Positions 8,472 through 19,131 of a stretch of 64,000 nt of DNA are shown one piece after another; position 1 is the first letter of the stretch, and each line of letters starts with the position of its first letter. The notes under the pieces were generated by a model, which had not been told where the DNA came from, did no database searches, and worked only from the letters and a program-made list of their open reading frames with translations. A program made the position numbers and the translations under genes. Source of the DNA: Geobacter sp. (GTDB lineage Bacteria > Desulfobacterota > Desulfuromonadia > Geobacterales > Geobacteraceae). The stretch spans positions 1 to 64,000 of the forward strand of contig POSG01000014.1 in the NCBI GenBank assembly GCA_003314535.1, written 5' to 3'.

Positions 8472-11036
8472 ATGGATCTTTCCAGAAAGTTGCACCGGTT
8501 CACTGTTGTCCCTTCACTGCCGAAGGAACTCGAAGGCCTTCAGACCATAGCCCATAACCTGTGGTGGACATGGGAGCCCGAAGCCATAGAACTCTTCAGG
8601 AGAATGAACCCAGATCTCTGGCGCGAGACACACCATAACCCGGTCAAAATGCTCGGCACACTCCAGCAGTCCCGGCTGGAGGAGCTCCTGGCAGACGACG
8701 GATTCCTGGCCCACCTGAGGCGCACCGAAGAAAAACTGCAGGATTACATGGACGGCAAGACCTGGTACGAAAAAGCCCGGGATGGCGGCAGCAACACCCG
8801 TATTGCCTACTTTTCCATGGAATTCGGTCTCCATGAATCTCTTCCCCTCTATTCCGGAGGGCTGGGGGTTCTGTCGGGAGACCACCTGAAATCCTCCAGC
8901 GACCTGGGCATCCCGCTCATTGGCATCGGAATCCTGTACAGCCAGGGCTATTTCCGCCAGTATCTCAACATCGAAGGGTGGCAGCAGGAAATCTTCCCGC
9001 AAAACGATTTCTACAACATGCCACTCCACCTGGAAAGAAACCAGAACGGCGCGCCGCTCCTCGTGCCACTAGAGCTGGCCGGTCGGCCCGTGCATGCCCA
9101 CATCTGGCATGTCCAGGTGGGCCGGGTGCCGCTCTACCTCCTTGACACCAACCTGGAAGACAACACCTGGGAGGATCGCAAGATAACAGCCCAGCTCTAC
9201 GGCGGTGACCAGGAAATGCGGATCAAGCAGGAATTGCTGCTTGGCATCGGAGGGCTCAGGACGCTTCGCCTGATGGAAATAGAGCCGACCGTCTGCCACA
9301 TAAACGAAGGCCATTCTGCGTTTCTCACTCTGGAAAGAATCCGCATCCTGATGGAGGAAAAGGGCCTCCAATTCTCCGAGGCCAGAGAACTGGTTTCTGC
9401 AGGCACCGTATTCACGACCCATACCCCCGTTCAGGCAGGGATCGACCATTTCGCACCTGAATTGATCGAAAAATACCTTGGCGCGTACCACCACCACCTG
9501 GGCCTCACCAGGGAAGACTTCCTTGGCCTGGGGAGACAGAATCCGAAGAATCCCAGCGAAACGTTCTGCATGGCAGTCCTGGCGCTGAAGCTTTCGGGCC
9601 GCAGCAACGGCGTCAGCAGGATGCATGGCGAGGTTTCCCGCAAAATGTGGAAGAATCTCTGGCCCGAACTCCCCGAGGAACACCAGCCGCTCACGTCGAT
9701 AACGAACGGAGTTCACACCAAGACCTGGCTCTCCGACGAAATGGCCGGGCTCCTGATCCGCTACCTCGGGACTCGCTGGCTGGATGATCCGACCGACTTC
9801 GGCGTCTGGCGTAAAATAGGCATGGTTCCCGATGCCGAACTATGGAGAAGCCGTGAACGTTGCAGGGCGCGACTTGTCGCGTTCGCGAGAAGACGCCTCA
9901 AGGAGCATCTCAGGCAGGTCGGCGCCACACCGAAAGAGATTGCCAAGGCTGACGAAGTGCTAGATCCTGAAATCCTCACCATCGGGTTCGCCCGCCGTTT
10001 TGCAACCTACAAGCGCAGCACCCTGCTCCTCAGGGACCTTGAGCGACTCGACTCCATACTCAACAATCCGTCAAGGCCTCTGCAGATCATCTTTTCCGGC
10101 AAGGCGCACCCGGCGGATTTCGAGGGCAAGGAACTGATCCGACAGATCCAGCAGATATCCCATGATGAACGCTTCCGAAATAGAATCATCTTCATCGAAG
10201 ACTATGACATGGCAGTGGCTCGCCGAATGGTACAGGGTGTCGATGTCTGGATCAACACCCCCCGGCGTCCGCTGGAAGCGAGCGGCACCAGCGGGATGAA
10301 GGTTGCGTTCAACGGCGGGCTGAACATGAGCGTGCTCGACGGATGGTGGCCCGAAGGGTACCGTGGCGACAACGGCTGGGCCATCGGGAGCGGGGAAGTA
10401 TACGAAGACCTGGATTACCAGAACGACGTGGAAAGCCGGGCCATCTATGACCTGCTGGAAAAGGAGGTAGTGCCGCTTTTCTATGACCGGGGCGCCGATG
10501 ACATCCCCCGCGGCTGGCTGGCCCGCATCAAGGCCTCGATGGAAAGCCTGTGCCCGGTTTTCAGCAACGAACGCATGGTCCAGGAATACACCGACCGGTT
10601 CTACCTTCCATCCAGCAAGCAGTGGACAGCCCTGCATGACAAAGACCAATCCCTGGCGCGCGATCTCGCCCAGTGGAAAGACAGGATCGCATGCCAGTGG
10701 CACAAGGTTCGCATTGAAGGGATCGAGGCCGCGACTTCTGGTGAGATCACGGTGGGAACCCGTGTTAAAATCCAGGTCAGGCTCGGAGCAGGAGAAATAC
10801 CCCTCGAGGAATTGTCCGTTGAAGCCTATTTCGGTGCTCTGGACACCAGGGACTCAATTGTGAACGGAACCATGTCCCGTCTTGACCATGCAGAACAGTT
10901 GGGAACAGACCTTCATCGATTCAGCGGTGAAATGGAATGCAAAGAGTGCGGCCGCCAGGGTTTCATAGTACGGATAATGCCAAGGCACCCCATTTTGGGC
11001 ACGATATACGAACCGGGTCTGATTCTCTGGGCGTGA
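8472..11036 (+). CDS. glgP: alpha-glucan (glycogen) phosphorylase, GT35 family
   Basis: An 854-aa cytoplasmic enzyme that releases glucose 1-phosphate from glycogen or other alpha-1,4-glucans using PLP. It has the N-terminal region of the short bacterial and archaeal phosphorylase subgroup (HNLWWTWEPEAIELFRRM) rather than the muscle-type one. The PLP-lysine region is EASGTSGMKVAFNGGLN near residue 600, followed by SVLDGWWPEGY. The start follows GAGGAAACGGTCAC. Length fits the subgroup. It stands alone, with no other glycogen gene in the window, and a small hairpin without a T-tract directly follows the stop. Confidence 0.93.
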   Translation: MDLSRKLHRFTVVPSLPKELEGLQTIAHNLWWTWEPEAIELFRRMNPDLWRETHHNPVKMLGTLQQSRLEELLADDGFLAHLRRTEEKLQDYMDGKTWYEKARDGGSNTRIAYFSMEFGLHESLPLYSGGLGVLSGDHLKSSSDLGIPLIGIGILYSQGYFRQYLNIEGWQQEIFPQNDFYNMPLHLERNQNGAPLLVPLELAGRPVHAHIWHVQVGRVPLYLLDTNLEDNTWEDRKITAQLYGGDQEMRIKQELLLGIGGLRTLRLMEIEPTVCHINEGHSAFLTLERIRILMEEKGLQFSEARELVSAGTVFTTHTPVQAGIDHFAPELIEKYLGAYHHHLGLTREDFLGLGRQNPKNPSETFCMAVLALKLSGRSNGVSRMHGEVSRKMWKNLWPELPEEHQPLTSITNGVHTKTWLSDEMAGLLIRYLGTRWLDDPTDFGVWRKIGMVPDAELWRSRERCRARLVAFARRRLKEHLRQVGATPKEIAKADEVLDPEILTIGFARRFATYKRSTLLLRDLERLDSILNNPSRPLQIIFSGKAHPADFEGKELIRQIQQISHDERFRNRIIFIEDYDMAVARRMVQGVDVWINTPRRPLEASGTSGMKVAFNGGLNMSVLDGWWPEGYRGDNGWAIGSGEVYEDLDYQNDVESRAIYDLLEKEVVPLFYDRGADDIPRGWLARIKASMESLCPVFSNERMVQEYTDRFYLPSSKQWTALHDKDQSLARDLAQWKDRIACQWHKVRIEGIEAATSGEITVGTRVKIQVRLGAGEIPLEELSVEAYFGALDTRDSIVNGTMSRLDHAEQLGTDLHRFSGEMECKECGRQGFIVRIMPRHPILGTIYEPGLILWA

Positions 11037-11294
11037 TGGTCGGAACCATCAGAACTTGACCAGCCGGAACTGGAGGGTATCCTGCCGCCACTGGTCTGCC
11101 GCTATCCTTGATTCCTGGTTTCCAGGTAATGACGAAACATCTTCCGGCACATCTCCCTCGAATGAATTCCGCCTGTCGACAAGAACCGATCCGTATCAGG
11201 CCTTCGGACCAGGGATTTCGGTTTCGTCTTGAATTTTTTCAACAAAACGGGTAGAGTCCGCCTCTGAACAATTTTTTCAGCAACAGGAAGCGCT

Positions 11295-12533
11295 ATGAAA
11301 CAATCTCTTATCCTGGCGATACTGGCTCTCTTTATCGCCTCATGCACCAACATGGTCCCCAGAGAAAAACTTCCCTATCCTCTAACCAATGAAACATACG
11401 GAGACCCGGTCAAGACGGTAACCATTCCATTGCCGGTAATCGCAACGAGCCCGAACGAGGGGATAACCTCCGGCGCGCTTACGGCTTTTCTCCTGCATAA
11501 CCAAAAAGATGAAGTGAGCACCCTGCTTGCCCCGCAAATAAACTACAACAAGAATTTCGGCACGACCTTCAGCCTTTACGGTGCCTTCTATCCCATTCCC
11601 CAAAGAAGCTGGGAAATGAATATTTCGGCTTCAACAAAGGTGAATTATGACTACGAAGCGAAGTTTCGCGACAAGACTTTTCAGGACGGGAAGCTCGAAC
11701 TGTTTGCATTTCCTTACGTGTTCAGCGACGGTTCGGCGCGCTTTTTCGGTTTCCAGTCGGACAGCAGCAAGGACAACGAAACCAATTATGCCGACGAGGA
11801 ATACGGCTTTTCAGCTCATGTAGGCTATGACATAACGAAAAACCTGCAGGTAGTGTTCGGTGAGCGAATAAGGAAGGTCAGCATCGGAAAGGGAGCGGTC
11901 AATTCTCTCCCGTCAACAAAAAGCAGGTATGACTCGAGCACCGTCCCGGGCTTAGACGGTTTCACCGCCCATCTCCAAAAACTGGCCATCATTTACAGCA
12001 CGCTCGATTCCAGGGACATGCCGACGCAGGGGATCTATGCAAAGACTTCGATCGAATGCAGCTGGAAGGCGTTTGGCAGCAGCGAGGACTACCGTCATTA
12101 CGAAGCGGAGCTGAAGGGTTATCTCCCCCTTGACAATGCCCGCTACATAAGCGTAGGCCGAATAGTCTACAACCAGACACTTGGAAGCAACGTGCCTTTT
12201 CTTGAGCGGAGTATACTCGGGGGGGAAAACACCCTTCGCGGTTATGGCCGAAACCGCTTCATCGACAGCAGTTTCCTGCTGCTCAATCTTGAAGAGCGTA
12301 TTCGCCTCTTCCGCTGGAGCATTTTCAATGTCAATACCGATTGGGAACTGGCGCCCTTTATCGACCTGGGAGCGGTGATGGAATCCCTGGACAAGGTGAA
12401 ATCGCAAAACTTCGAGTTCAACCCCGGCATAGGCTTCCGGGCGGTGGTGCGGCCCAACATCGTCGGCCGCGTGGATGTGGGTTTCGGTAACGAAGGGCCG
12501 GCTGTGTTCGTCGGATTGGGTTATCCGTTCTAG
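11295..12533 (+). CDS. outer-membrane beta-barrel lipoprotein, BamA/Omp85 surface-antigen type
   Basis: A 412-aa protein with a lipoprotein-like signal (residues 1-17, ASC at the cleavage site). The body alternates in beta-strand style and ends in GLGYPF, the aromatic C-terminus typical of barrels. A GGENTLRGYGRNRF segment near residue 309 matches the GG-x-LRGY motif of the D15/Omp85 barrel domain, and the spacing of DSRDMPTQGIYAKTS also fits. No POTRA domain precedes the barrel, so this is not BamA itself but a barrel-only relative; function unknown. A Cys at the signal site on an Omp85-type barrel is unusual. The start follows CAGGAAG. Confidence 0.75.
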   Translation: MKQSLILAILALFIASCTNMVPREKLPYPLTNETYGDPVKTVTIPLPVIATSPNEGITSGALTAFLLHNQKDEVSTLLAPQINYNKNFGTTFSLYGAFYPIPQRSWEMNISASTKVNYDYEAKFRDKTFQDGKLELFAFPYVFSDGSARFFGFQSDSSKDNETNYADEEYGFSAHVGYDITKNLQVVFGERIRKVSIGKGAVNSLPSTKSRYDSSTVPGLDGFTAHLQKLAIIYSTLDSRDMPTQGIYAKTSIECSWKAFGSSEDYRHYEAELKGYLPLDNARYISVGRIVYNQTLGSNVPFLERSILGGENTLRGYGRNRFIDSSFLLLNLEERIRLFRWSIFNVNTDWELAPFIDLGAVMESLDKVKSQNFEFNPGIGFRAVVRPNIVGRVDVGFGNEGPAVFVGLGYPF

Positions 12534-12540
12534 CAGACGA

Positions 12541-12576
12541 AAAAAGCCCCACACCGTTTCCGGCAAGGGGCTTTTT
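12541..12576 (+). terminator. intrinsic terminator between convergent genes
   Basis: AAAAAGCCCC and GGGGCTTTTT form a 10-bp stem starting 7 bases after the barrel gene stop. A/T tracts on both sides make it likely to work in both directions, also ending the minus-strand cyclase transcript (stop at 12598). Confidence 0.85.
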
Positions 12577-12597
12577 CTGTGCGCGAAGCGAGAAGAA

Positions 12598-13542
12598 TCA
12601 GAAAAGGGACAGAGGCCCTCCGGTGCGGTTTCTGCCCCCGGCCTTGGCCCTGTACAGCGCTCCGTCAGCTTCTCGCACCAGGTCTTCAATTGTTTCCACT
12701 TCCTTGCCGGGATAAGCGGCAATGCCCAAGCTTACGGTGATCCGCTCGCCTTTCAACCTGCCGCCGAACGTGTTATCACCCACCGATTTCCTGATCCGCT
12801 CCGCAACAGCAGTCGCATCGTTCAGCGAAGTATCCGGAAGAACTGCAACATATTCATCTCCCCCGAAACGGACCGCAGTATCATAGCCACGCAGCTCGTT
12901 GCTGAAGATGGAGGCGGTCCTGGCAAGTACGGCATCTCCTTCCTGATGGCCAAACCTGTCGTTGACTTCCTTGAAATGGTCTATGTCGAGAATGAGCAGC
13001 GAAAGCACTCCGCCGGTCCTTTGCGCACGTGAATACTCCCTTTCAAGGACCTCCATCAGATAGCGGCGGTTATAGAGACCGGTAAGATGATCGGTATAGG
13101 ACATCTCCAGCAGGAGTTCGTTCGCCTTGATCAGTTCGTCCTGGAGTTTCTTGATCTGCAGATGCACTTTCACCCTTGCCACGAGTTCGCCCGGGCCGAA
13201 CGGCTTGGTTATGTAATCGGCGACACCCAGCTCGAATCCACGCATCTTGGATTCCTGGTCTTCCTTGGCCGTAAGCATTATAAAGGGGATGCATTTCAGT
13301 TCGTCACGGGCGCGAACCATGGAAAGGAACCTGAAACCGTCAAGGCGTGGCATCTCAACATCGCACAGGACCAAGTTTATCTTGATATCAAGAAGTACCT
13401 TCAATCCCTCGATTCCATCGGAAGCCTCGTGAAAATAGGTAGCTACCGAATGGGACTTCAGTGTCTGGATAATTTCCTTGCGAACCGATTCGGAATCATC
13501 TATGACCAGAATGTTGGTTTCCATGCCCTTGTTATCACTCAT
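12598..13542 (-). CDS. response regulator with diguanylate cyclase (GGDEF-type) output
   Basis: A 314-aa PleD-like protein with one receiver. The receiver (about 8-125) has acidic VIDDSE, phospho-Asp in VLCDVEMPRLDGF and the LTAKED and TKPF motifs. The cyclase domain (about 150-310) starts SYTDHLTGLYNRRYL, has the metal site LILDIDHFKEVND, and carries FGGDEY at the active site, so the last residue of GGDEF is Tyr. An RxxD product-inhibition site (RGYD) stands five residues before GGDEY. It is expected to make c-di-GMP from two GTP when phosphorylated. It may share a transcript with the upstream rpe gene, 115 bases away. Confidence 0.92.
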   Translation of the reverse strand: MSDNKGMETNILVIDDSESVRKEIIQTLKSHSVATYFHEASDGIEGLKVLLDIKINLVLCDVEMPRLDGFRFLSMVRARDELKCIPFIMLTAKEDQESKMRGFELGVADYITKPFGPGELVARVKVHLQIKKLQDELIKANELLLEMSYTDHLTGLYNRRYLMEVLEREYSRAQRTGGVLSLLILDIDHFKEVNDRFGHQEGDAVLARTASIFSNELRGYDTAVRFGGDEYVAVLPDTSLNDATAVAERIRKSVGDNTFGGRLKGERITVSLGIAAYPGKEVETIEDLVREADGALYRAKAGGRNRTGGPLSLF

Positions 13543-13657
13543 GGCTTTTTCCCTGGCTGTATTTGCATACCAATGAACGCTTCCCGTCTCAGCTGCAAAC
13601 AGCCGGCAAGCATTTTCGCATGAATCGGCAGGTTAGGTCCGCGACCCTCCAGTAGCT

Positions 13658-14323
13658 TTACAAAAGCGGCTCCCTGGCCTCCCGCTTCAATTCAAAGATG
13701 GTCGAGGCATAATCAGGGCTGCCGAAGACTGCGCTTCCCGCAACAAAGACATCGGCGCCCGCATTGGCTATGCGCCTGATGTTCTCAGTCTTGACGCCTC
13801 CATCAACCTCCAGTTCCGTTTCCAGCCCCCGTTTGTCCAGCATTCCGCGCAGGGAATGGATCTTGCCCAGGCATGCCTCAATGAAGGACTGCCCTCCAAA
13901 ACCGGGGTTCACGGTCATGAGGAGGACCAGATCCAAGTCCTCGAGGACATAATCCAAATGGTTCAAGGGAGTGGCCGGATTCAATGCGACACCTGCCTTT
14001 TTACCCAGTGACCGGATCAGTTGCACCGTCCGGTGAAGATGGACAGCCGCTTCAGCATGGACGACAATGATATCGGCTCCGGCCCTTGCAAATGCCGGCA
14101 CATAGCAATCCGGGTTCTCAATCATCAGGTGAACGTCCAAGGGCAGGCTGGTAACCTTCCTGGCAGCCTCTACCACCAGGGGGCCGATGGTGATGTTCGG
14201 AACGAAATGGCCGTCCATGACGTCAACATGTATGTAATCGGCGCCCCCGGCCTCTACGGCACGTATCTCGTCACCCAGGCGTGAAAAATCCGCCGAGAGG
14301 ATCGATGGAGCAATTTTCTTCAT
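13658..14323 (-). CDS. rpe: ribulose-phosphate 3-epimerase
   Basis: A 221-aa TIM-barrel enzyme that interconverts ribulose 5-phosphate and xylulose 5-phosphate in the pentose phosphate pathway. Family motifs are intact: PSILSADF at the N-terminus, [17 protein letters not shown] with metal-binding residues, [19 protein letters not shown] and EVDGGV. The ATG follows GCGGAGG at 5 bases. It lies 34 bases downstream of rsmB on the same strand, so an htpX-rsmB-rpe operon is likely. Confidence 0.97.
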   Translation of the reverse strand: MKKIAPSILSADFSRLGDEIRAVEAGGADYIHVDVMDGHFVPNITIGPLVVEAARKVTSLPLDVHLMIENPDCYVPAFARAGADIIVVHAEAAVHLHRTVQLIRSLGKKAGVALNPATPLNHLDYVLEDLDLVLLMTVNPGFGGQSFIEACLGKIHSLRGMLDKRGLETELEVDGGVKTENIRRIANAGADVFVAGSAVFGSPDYASTIFELKREAREPLL

Positions 14324-14357
14324 GGAACCTCCGCTACAGGAATCGCTGCTGCCTTGG

Positions 14358-15713
14358 TCAGCTTTTTATCAGCCTGGCAGCGAAAAAACCGTCCATGCCG
14401 TGCCGATGCGGCCAACTGCGGAACATACCCTGTTCCGTGAAAACATCCGGATGGGCAGGCAAAACAGTCCTTAGGTCTTCTACCACAAAATTCCTCTTTT
14501 CTGAAAGGAAATCGTTGACAACCTCTTCATTTTCTTCCATTGAAACGGAGCAGGTGGAATAGAGGAGCACCCCGCCGTCGACAAGATGCTCCGAGGCGTT
14601 GCGGATTATTGAGGATTGAAGCCGCGCCATCCGCTCAAGGTCATGAGCTGCAAGCCGCCACTTGGCTTCCGGATTTCTCCTCAACACACCGAGGCCGCTG
14701 CAAGGCGCATCCACAAGGATACGATCAAACCGCCGTCCGCCAAGATCGTCCAGCGGGAGGGAAGCATCGAGGGCAAGGGGCCGGATGATCGAAATGCCGA
14801 GTCTCAGGGCAGTCTCCTCGATACGCGGGAATTTGCGCGGATCGCGGTCGCAGGCAACCAGAAGGCCCCTGTTCCCCATCAACTGCGCCAGGTGGGTCGT
14901 CTTGCCGCCCGGCGCAGCACACAGGTCCAGCACCGTTTCACCCGGCATTGGCGCAAGGAATATTGAAGCCAACTGGGATGATTCGTCCTGCACCGTCAGG
15001 AAGCCTTCCTTGAACCCGAACAGCGCTGCAGGATTAAGAGGGGAAAGTATCCTGATCCCGACAGGTGAATAGTCGGTCGGCAACGCCTCGACACCTTCAT
15101 CCCGAAACCTTCCAAGAAGGTCCCCGCGCGATATTTTCAGGGTATTGACCCTGACTGTGAGTTGGGGCGTCTCATTTATTGCGTCCGCAAGGGCCTCGGT
15201 CTCGTCGGGGCCAAGCTGAAGAATCCATTTTTCCGCAAGCCACCGGGGAAGGGAGTGACGCGCCGAAATCAATGCGGCCGGGTCCCCCTCCGGCCAGGCC
15301 AGTGATCCCTTTTCACGATCTGCGCGGCGCAGTACCGCGTTGATGAAACCGGCCGCCCTCGGTGCTGCTGTCTTGGCGAGCTCGACCGTCTCGTTCACCG
15401 CTGCGGACACCGGAATACGGTCGAGAAAAAGAATCTGGTAAAGGCCGATCCGCAAAAGATTCAGCACACGCCTTTCAATCTTGCCGACCGCCATGCTGGA
15501 ACAGCACCCGATGATATGGTCCAGGGTTCCGCGCCGGCGCAGGACTCCGAAGACCAGTTCATTGAGCAAACCCCGATCAGGCCCTTTCAGCCCGCCGCCC
15601 GCAAGCGCCCTGTCTACCAGGATATCAGCGTAGGATCTTTCCCGTTCGATCCGTTCGAGGATATCGAAAGCGACACGTCGGGGGCTATTGCTTTTCAAGG
15701 GGACTCGATTCAT
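14358..15713 (-). CDS. rsmB: 16S rRNA (cytosine-967 C5)-methyltransferase RsmB
   Basis: A 451-aa enzyme that methylates 16S rRNA using S-adenosylmethionine. The N-terminal part (about 1-140) is the NusB-like RNA-binding domain. The methyltransferase domain has the SAM loop [16 protein letters not shown], the catalytic pair DAPCSGLG and LLYSTCSV, and the C-terminal DGFFAARL strand. Length matches the family. The start lies 21 bases after the htpX stop and has no clear Shine-Dalgarno, suggesting dependence on upstream translation. Confidence 0.95.
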   Translation of the reverse strand: MNRVPLKSNSPRRVAFDILERIERERSYADILVDRALAGGGLKGPDRGLLNELVFGVLRRRGTLDHIIGCCSSMAVGKIERRVLNLLRIGLYQILFLDRIPVSAAVNETVELAKTAAPRAAGFINAVLRRADREKGSLAWPEGDPAALISARHSLPRWLAEKWILQLGPDETEALADAINETPQLTVRVNTLKISRGDLLGRFRDEGVEALPTDYSPVGIRILSPLNPAALFGFKEGFLTVQDESSQLASIFLAPMPGETVLDLCAAPGGKTTHLAQLMGNRGLLVACDRDPRKFPRIEETALRLGISIIRPLALDASLPLDDLGGRRFDRILVDAPCSGLGVLRRNPEAKWRLAAHDLERMARLQSSIIRNASEHLVDGGVLLYSTCSVSMEENEEVVNDFLSEKRNFVVEDLRTVLPAHPDVFTEQGMFRSWPHRHGMDGFFAARLIKS

Positions 15714-15734
15714 GATCAGGATAGCTTTTCAGCC

Positions 15735-16592
15735 TTAACCCCTTGTACCGTAGATCATGGCTTCCAGACGACGGACCCGCTCCTCGATGGGAGGATGGGT
15801 GGAAAAGAGCGACATGAGGCCGCCGCCGGTGAGGGGATTGACGATGAACATGTGGGCAGTAGCCGGTGTCGCCTCTTCCATGGGGATTCTCTGGTTTGCC
15901 ATCTCCAGCTTCCTGAGGGCGCCTGCCAGGTAGAGGGGGTTGCCCGATATCTCTGCGCCGCCAGCGTCAGCGCCATACTCCCGGGAGCGCGAAATGGCCA
16001 TCTGAATCAGAAGCGCGGCCAGCGGAGCAACTATCGCCATAACCAGCAGTCCCAACACACCGCCACCCTCATCGTCCCGGTCCCTGCCGCCGCCGAAGAT
16101 CGCGGCCCACTGGGCCATGTGGGCAAGGTACGTGATGGCACCGGCAACTGTAGCAGCGATGGTGGAAATGAGAATATCGCGATGCTTTACATGAGCCAGT
16201 TCGTGGGCCATGACTCCCATCAGCTCCTCGCGGGAGAGAATTCGCATGATTCCACTGGTGGCGGCCACAGCTGCATGCTCGGGATTCCTCCCCGTGGCAA
16301 ATGCATTCGGCGTGTCAGACGGAATCACGTAGACGCGCGGCATGGGCAAGCCTGCACGTGAGGCCAGTTGCCTGACAATCCCGTAGAACTCGGGACTTTC
16401 AGCCTCGGTGACTTCCTTGGCGCCATACATGGCAAGCACGATCTTGTCCGAGAACCAGTAGGAAACGAAATTCATCACCCCGGCCATGACCAGGGCGATC
16501 AGCATTCCGCTTCGGCCGCCGATGGCGCCACCTGCAAGGACAAGCAGGACAGTGAGGAGGGCAAGCAATATTGTCGTCTTGAATGTGTTCAT
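15735..16592 (-). CDS. htpX: membrane zinc metalloprotease HtpX
   Basis: A 285-aa inner-membrane protease that degrades damaged membrane proteins. Two N-terminal helices (about 4-50), the zinc motif HELAH near residue 118, two more hydrophobic segments (about 130-185) and the third ligand region SREYGAD are visible, as is the [15 protein letters not shown] loop and [15 protein letters not shown] near the end. I chose the ATG at 16592 (MNTFKTT) because it follows AAGAGG and places the first membrane helix at the N-terminus as in the family; the open frame extends 23 codons further. Confidence 0.93.
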   Translation of the reverse strand: MNTFKTTILLALLTVLLVLAGGAIGGRSGMLIALVMAGVMNFVSYWFSDKIVLAMYGAKEVTEAESPEFYGIVRQLASRAGLPMPRVYVIPSDTPNAFATGRNPEHAAVAATSGIMRILSREELMGVMAHELAHVKHRDILISTIAATVAGAITYLAHMAQWAAIFGGGRDRDDEGGGVLGLLVMAIVAPLAALLIQMAISRSREYGADAGGAEISGNPLYLAGALRKLEMANQRIPMEEATPATAHMFIVNPLTGGGLMSLFSTHPPIEERVRRLEAMIYGTRG

Positions 16593-16887
16593 TGAGATAA
16601 CCTCTTCGGGATCTTTGCATTTTTTGCAAGCAGCTGCAATATCTAGCGTCATTATAAGCATTGCAGATCCAAACTACAAGGGGAAGTGGCACAGATCTCA
16701 GGCCGGATCCGGATCGGCCAGCCGGCAGTGGATAGCGAGCGGAAGCTAGCCTGATATAATTAATAGGTACGGAATAGCGCCAATCTGTGAACCGGGATAT
16801 GGAACCCCAACCATTGTACAGGCGATGCTTCTGTCCGACGCCCTAGTTTCTGTAACATGTCATTGACAGACTAAAGGAGGAATGAAC

Positions 16888-18825
16888 ATGAAGATCGGAA
16901 GAATTTGCTCAAAGGCCCTGTCAGCCGTTTTCGTGATCCTGCTTTTGTGGAATGTCCCCGTCAACAAGGCTGCTGCTGCCTGTGACTGCAGCGCCAACCT
17001 GAGCAAGTTCGATGCAAGGGACTGCGGCGTCGTCCCGCCGGCACGCAACCAGGAGGGCTGCGGCAGCTGCTTCGCCTTTGCTGCAGCCGCAGCCTACGAG
17101 ATCAGCTACCTGATAATGAACCCGGGCGTCCGCCCCCAGGACATCGACATCTCCGAGCAGCATATCATCAGCTGCAGCATTGGAACCTGCGGCGGCTCGC
17201 TCCCTGATGTCCCCCTGCGCTGGATGAAAAACCACCGGATTGCAACCGAAGCCATGCTCAGGTATCAGGTGGTGGATTTTTCCTGTCCGTACCAGGATGC
17301 CGCAACGCAGTACTACACCTATGATTGGGGTTACGTGGACAAGCTGAACCCCCTCTATCCGTCAAACCGCGAAATCAAGGAAGCCATTTGCCGGCACGGT
17401 TCGGTCATCAGCGCCATGAAATCGACCCCCCCCTTCAAGCACAAGGGATACAGCGACGCAACGAGAAGCAATGTCTACAATGAAAAGACCTATCTTCCGA
17501 CAAACCATATCGTCACCATCGTCGGCTGGGACGACAGCAAGAAGGCGTGGCTCATCAGGAACTCCTGGGGAACCAACTGGGGCATGAACGGCTATGGCTG
17601 GCTGGGATACGACAGCAGCAACATCGGCTACGACGCCTGCTGGATCGATGCCCGACCGCTCTGCTCGAAACGGATCAAGGTGGAAAACCTCCTCGGCAAG
17701 GGAAGCTTCAACACCGACCTGGTCCTGGCCTACGATATCGGCGGGTTCCGCCACGTGGAAGACCACAATTTCCCCGTCGGACAGAGCCGCACGCCCCTGG
17801 TTCCCTGTGATGCGCGCAATATCAAGATCACCGCCAAGGCCGTAGGCGGAAAACAGATCTTCGAGAAAACCTACACGACCCCCCAGGACCTCTGCTTCCA
17901 GGTATGGGGTACAACATTGAGCCCAAAGTCCACTGCTTGCTATGACAAACCGGGCTGTACCAGGATCGTTGAGGTGAACAACCTCCTCGGGCGGGGAAGT
18001 TTCAACACAGACCTGGACGTCTATTTCACCTGGAAAGGCGAGGAATTCCATGTTGAAAAGAACTTCCCGGTAGGCCAGACCGCGAAAGTCGAGGTCCCGT
18101 GCGACGCCTCCAATGTCCGCGTGAAAGCCAAGGCGGTAGCAGGCAGGGAAATCTTTTCGGAAACATACCCCGCACCAAAGAACGTCTGTTTCGATGTCTG
18201 GGGAACGACCCTGAGCCCCCAGCATGCGCTCTGCGTCTCAGTTGGTGACTGCTTCAAACATATAACCATCAAGAACGCTGTCGGAAGCGGTTACGTGGCA
18301 ACGGCAACGGCCAGCTACTCCCTGGACGGCAAGAAACAGCCGACCATCAACAGCGGCAGTTTCCCGGTCGGACAGATCAAGCGGCTGCCCATACCATGCA
18401 AGGCCACCGACATCGAAGTTACCGCCAAGGCAGTGGCAGGCAAGACGATCTTCACAAAGAAATATGCCACTGCTGCCGATTACTGCTACGAAATCAGGGG
18501 AACTACACTGTCTCCCAGATACGAGTCCTGCACCGACACCAGCGATTGCAAGAAGAGAATCGAGATAAAAAACAATGGCGCCTTTGCCGCCGAATTCACC
18601 GTCAAGTATGATTACCAGGGAGAACGCCAGTCGAAGGACAGTGGATCGTTCCCGGTCGGCAAATCACGGGAAATCAATATCCCCTGCGCTGCAACCAACA
18701 TCGAGGTAAAGGCAAAAGCAATTGCGGGCAGGACCATATTCACCAAGTCGTACCCGAACGCCACTGACCTGTGCTTCAAGGTTCGGGGGACGACTTTGTC
18801 ACCCAAATATGACACTTGTCAATAA
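16888..18825 (+). CDS. secreted papain-like (C1A) cysteine protease with four C-terminal repeats
   Basis: A 645-aa protein: signal peptide (about 1-31), a papain domain (about 36-256), then four tandem repeats of about 96 residues to the C-terminus. The catalytic set is complete: Gln and Cys in [11 protein letters not shown] (Cys about 61), His in [12 protein letters not shown] (about 208) and Asn in RNSWGTNWG (about 226). No long inhibitory pro-region precedes the catalytic domain. Each repeat carries KxIxVxN...FPVGQ, an xPC dipeptide, an AKAVAG(R/K)xIF strand, then C(F/Y)xVxGTTLSP ending near a Cys, so each could hold an internal disulfide. The repeats may bind a surface ligand; this is inference. 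ATG 16888 is preferred because AAAGGAGG lies 7 bases upstream; the ATG at 16882 is too close. Confidence 0.87.
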   Translation: MKIGRICSKALSAVFVILLLWNVPVNKAAAACDCSANLSKFDARDCGVVPPARNQEGCGSCFAFAAAAAYEISYLIMNPGVRPQDIDISEQHIISCSIGTCGGSLPDVPLRWMKNHRIATEAMLRYQVVDFSCPYQDAATQYYTYDWGYVDKLNPLYPSNREIKEAICRHGSVISAMKSTPPFKHKGYSDATRSNVYNEKTYLPTNHIVTIVGWDDSKKAWLIRNSWGTNWGMNGYGWLGYDSSNIGYDACWIDARPLCSKRIKVENLLGKGSFNTDLVLAYDIGGFRHVEDHNFPVGQSRTPLVPCDARNIKITAKAVGGKQIFEKTYTTPQDLCFQVWGTTLSPKSTACYDKPGCTRIVEVNNLLGRGSFNTDLDVYFTWKGEEFHVEKNFPVGQTAKVEVPCDASNVRVKAKAVAGREIFSETYPAPKNVCFDVWGTTLSPQHALCVSVGDCFKHITIKNAVGSGYVATATASYSLDGKKQPTINSGSFPVGQIKRLPIPCKATDIEVTAKAVAGKTIFTKKYATAADYCYEIRGTTLSPRYESCTDTSDCKKRIEIKNNGAFAAEFTVKYDYQGERQSKDSGSFPVGKSREINIPCAATNIEVKAKAIAGRTIFTKSYPNATDLCFKVRGTTLSPKYDTCQ

Positions 18826-18913
18826 GAGGGTTGGCGTAACAGGGAAGGGTTTTCGGAACGGCAGGAATGGGTAAAAGGGGAAACGGCGCCCTGTCCGGGG
18901 CGCCGACAAGATC

Positions 18914-18944
18914 GGGGGAGGCCTGTCCGGGCCTCCCCCCTTTA
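18914..18944 (+). terminator. strong intrinsic terminator after the papain-like gene
   Basis: A perfect 10-bp stem (18914-18923 with 18930-18939) around a 6-base loop, followed by CTTTATT. It separates the protease gene from a convergent small gene that ends at 18946. Confidence 0.8.
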
Positions 18945-18945
18945 T

Positions 18946-19131
18946 TCAGCAATTGGTGCAGCCGGAATGTTCCGCCTTGCCCATGCGGCTCACGGTGGAA
19001 AACGAGCTCCTGAGCTCGGCGCCGCAGGCGAATTGAACCACTTCCATCCTGAAGCTTGGCTTTATCTCATCCACAAGAGTCTGAACCGCATCACTGCCGC
19101 AATCGATGCATTGTTTACGAAGGTGCTTCAT
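18946..19131 (-). CDS. small Cys-rich protein, unknown
   Basis: A 61-aa protein I do not recognise. It has a CxxC near the N-terminus (CIDC, residues 8-11), a single Cys in the middle (FACGAE) and a C-terminal CTNC ending the protein, a layout that could bind a metal ion or form disulfides. The start is strongly supported by AAGGAG eight bases before the ATG. It converges on the papain-like gene, with an intrinsic terminator between them. No signal peptide or membrane segment is seen. Confidence 0.65.
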   Translation of the reverse strand: MKHLRKQCIDCGSDAVQTLVDEIKPSFRMEVVQFACGAELRSSFSTVSRMGKAEHSGCTNC

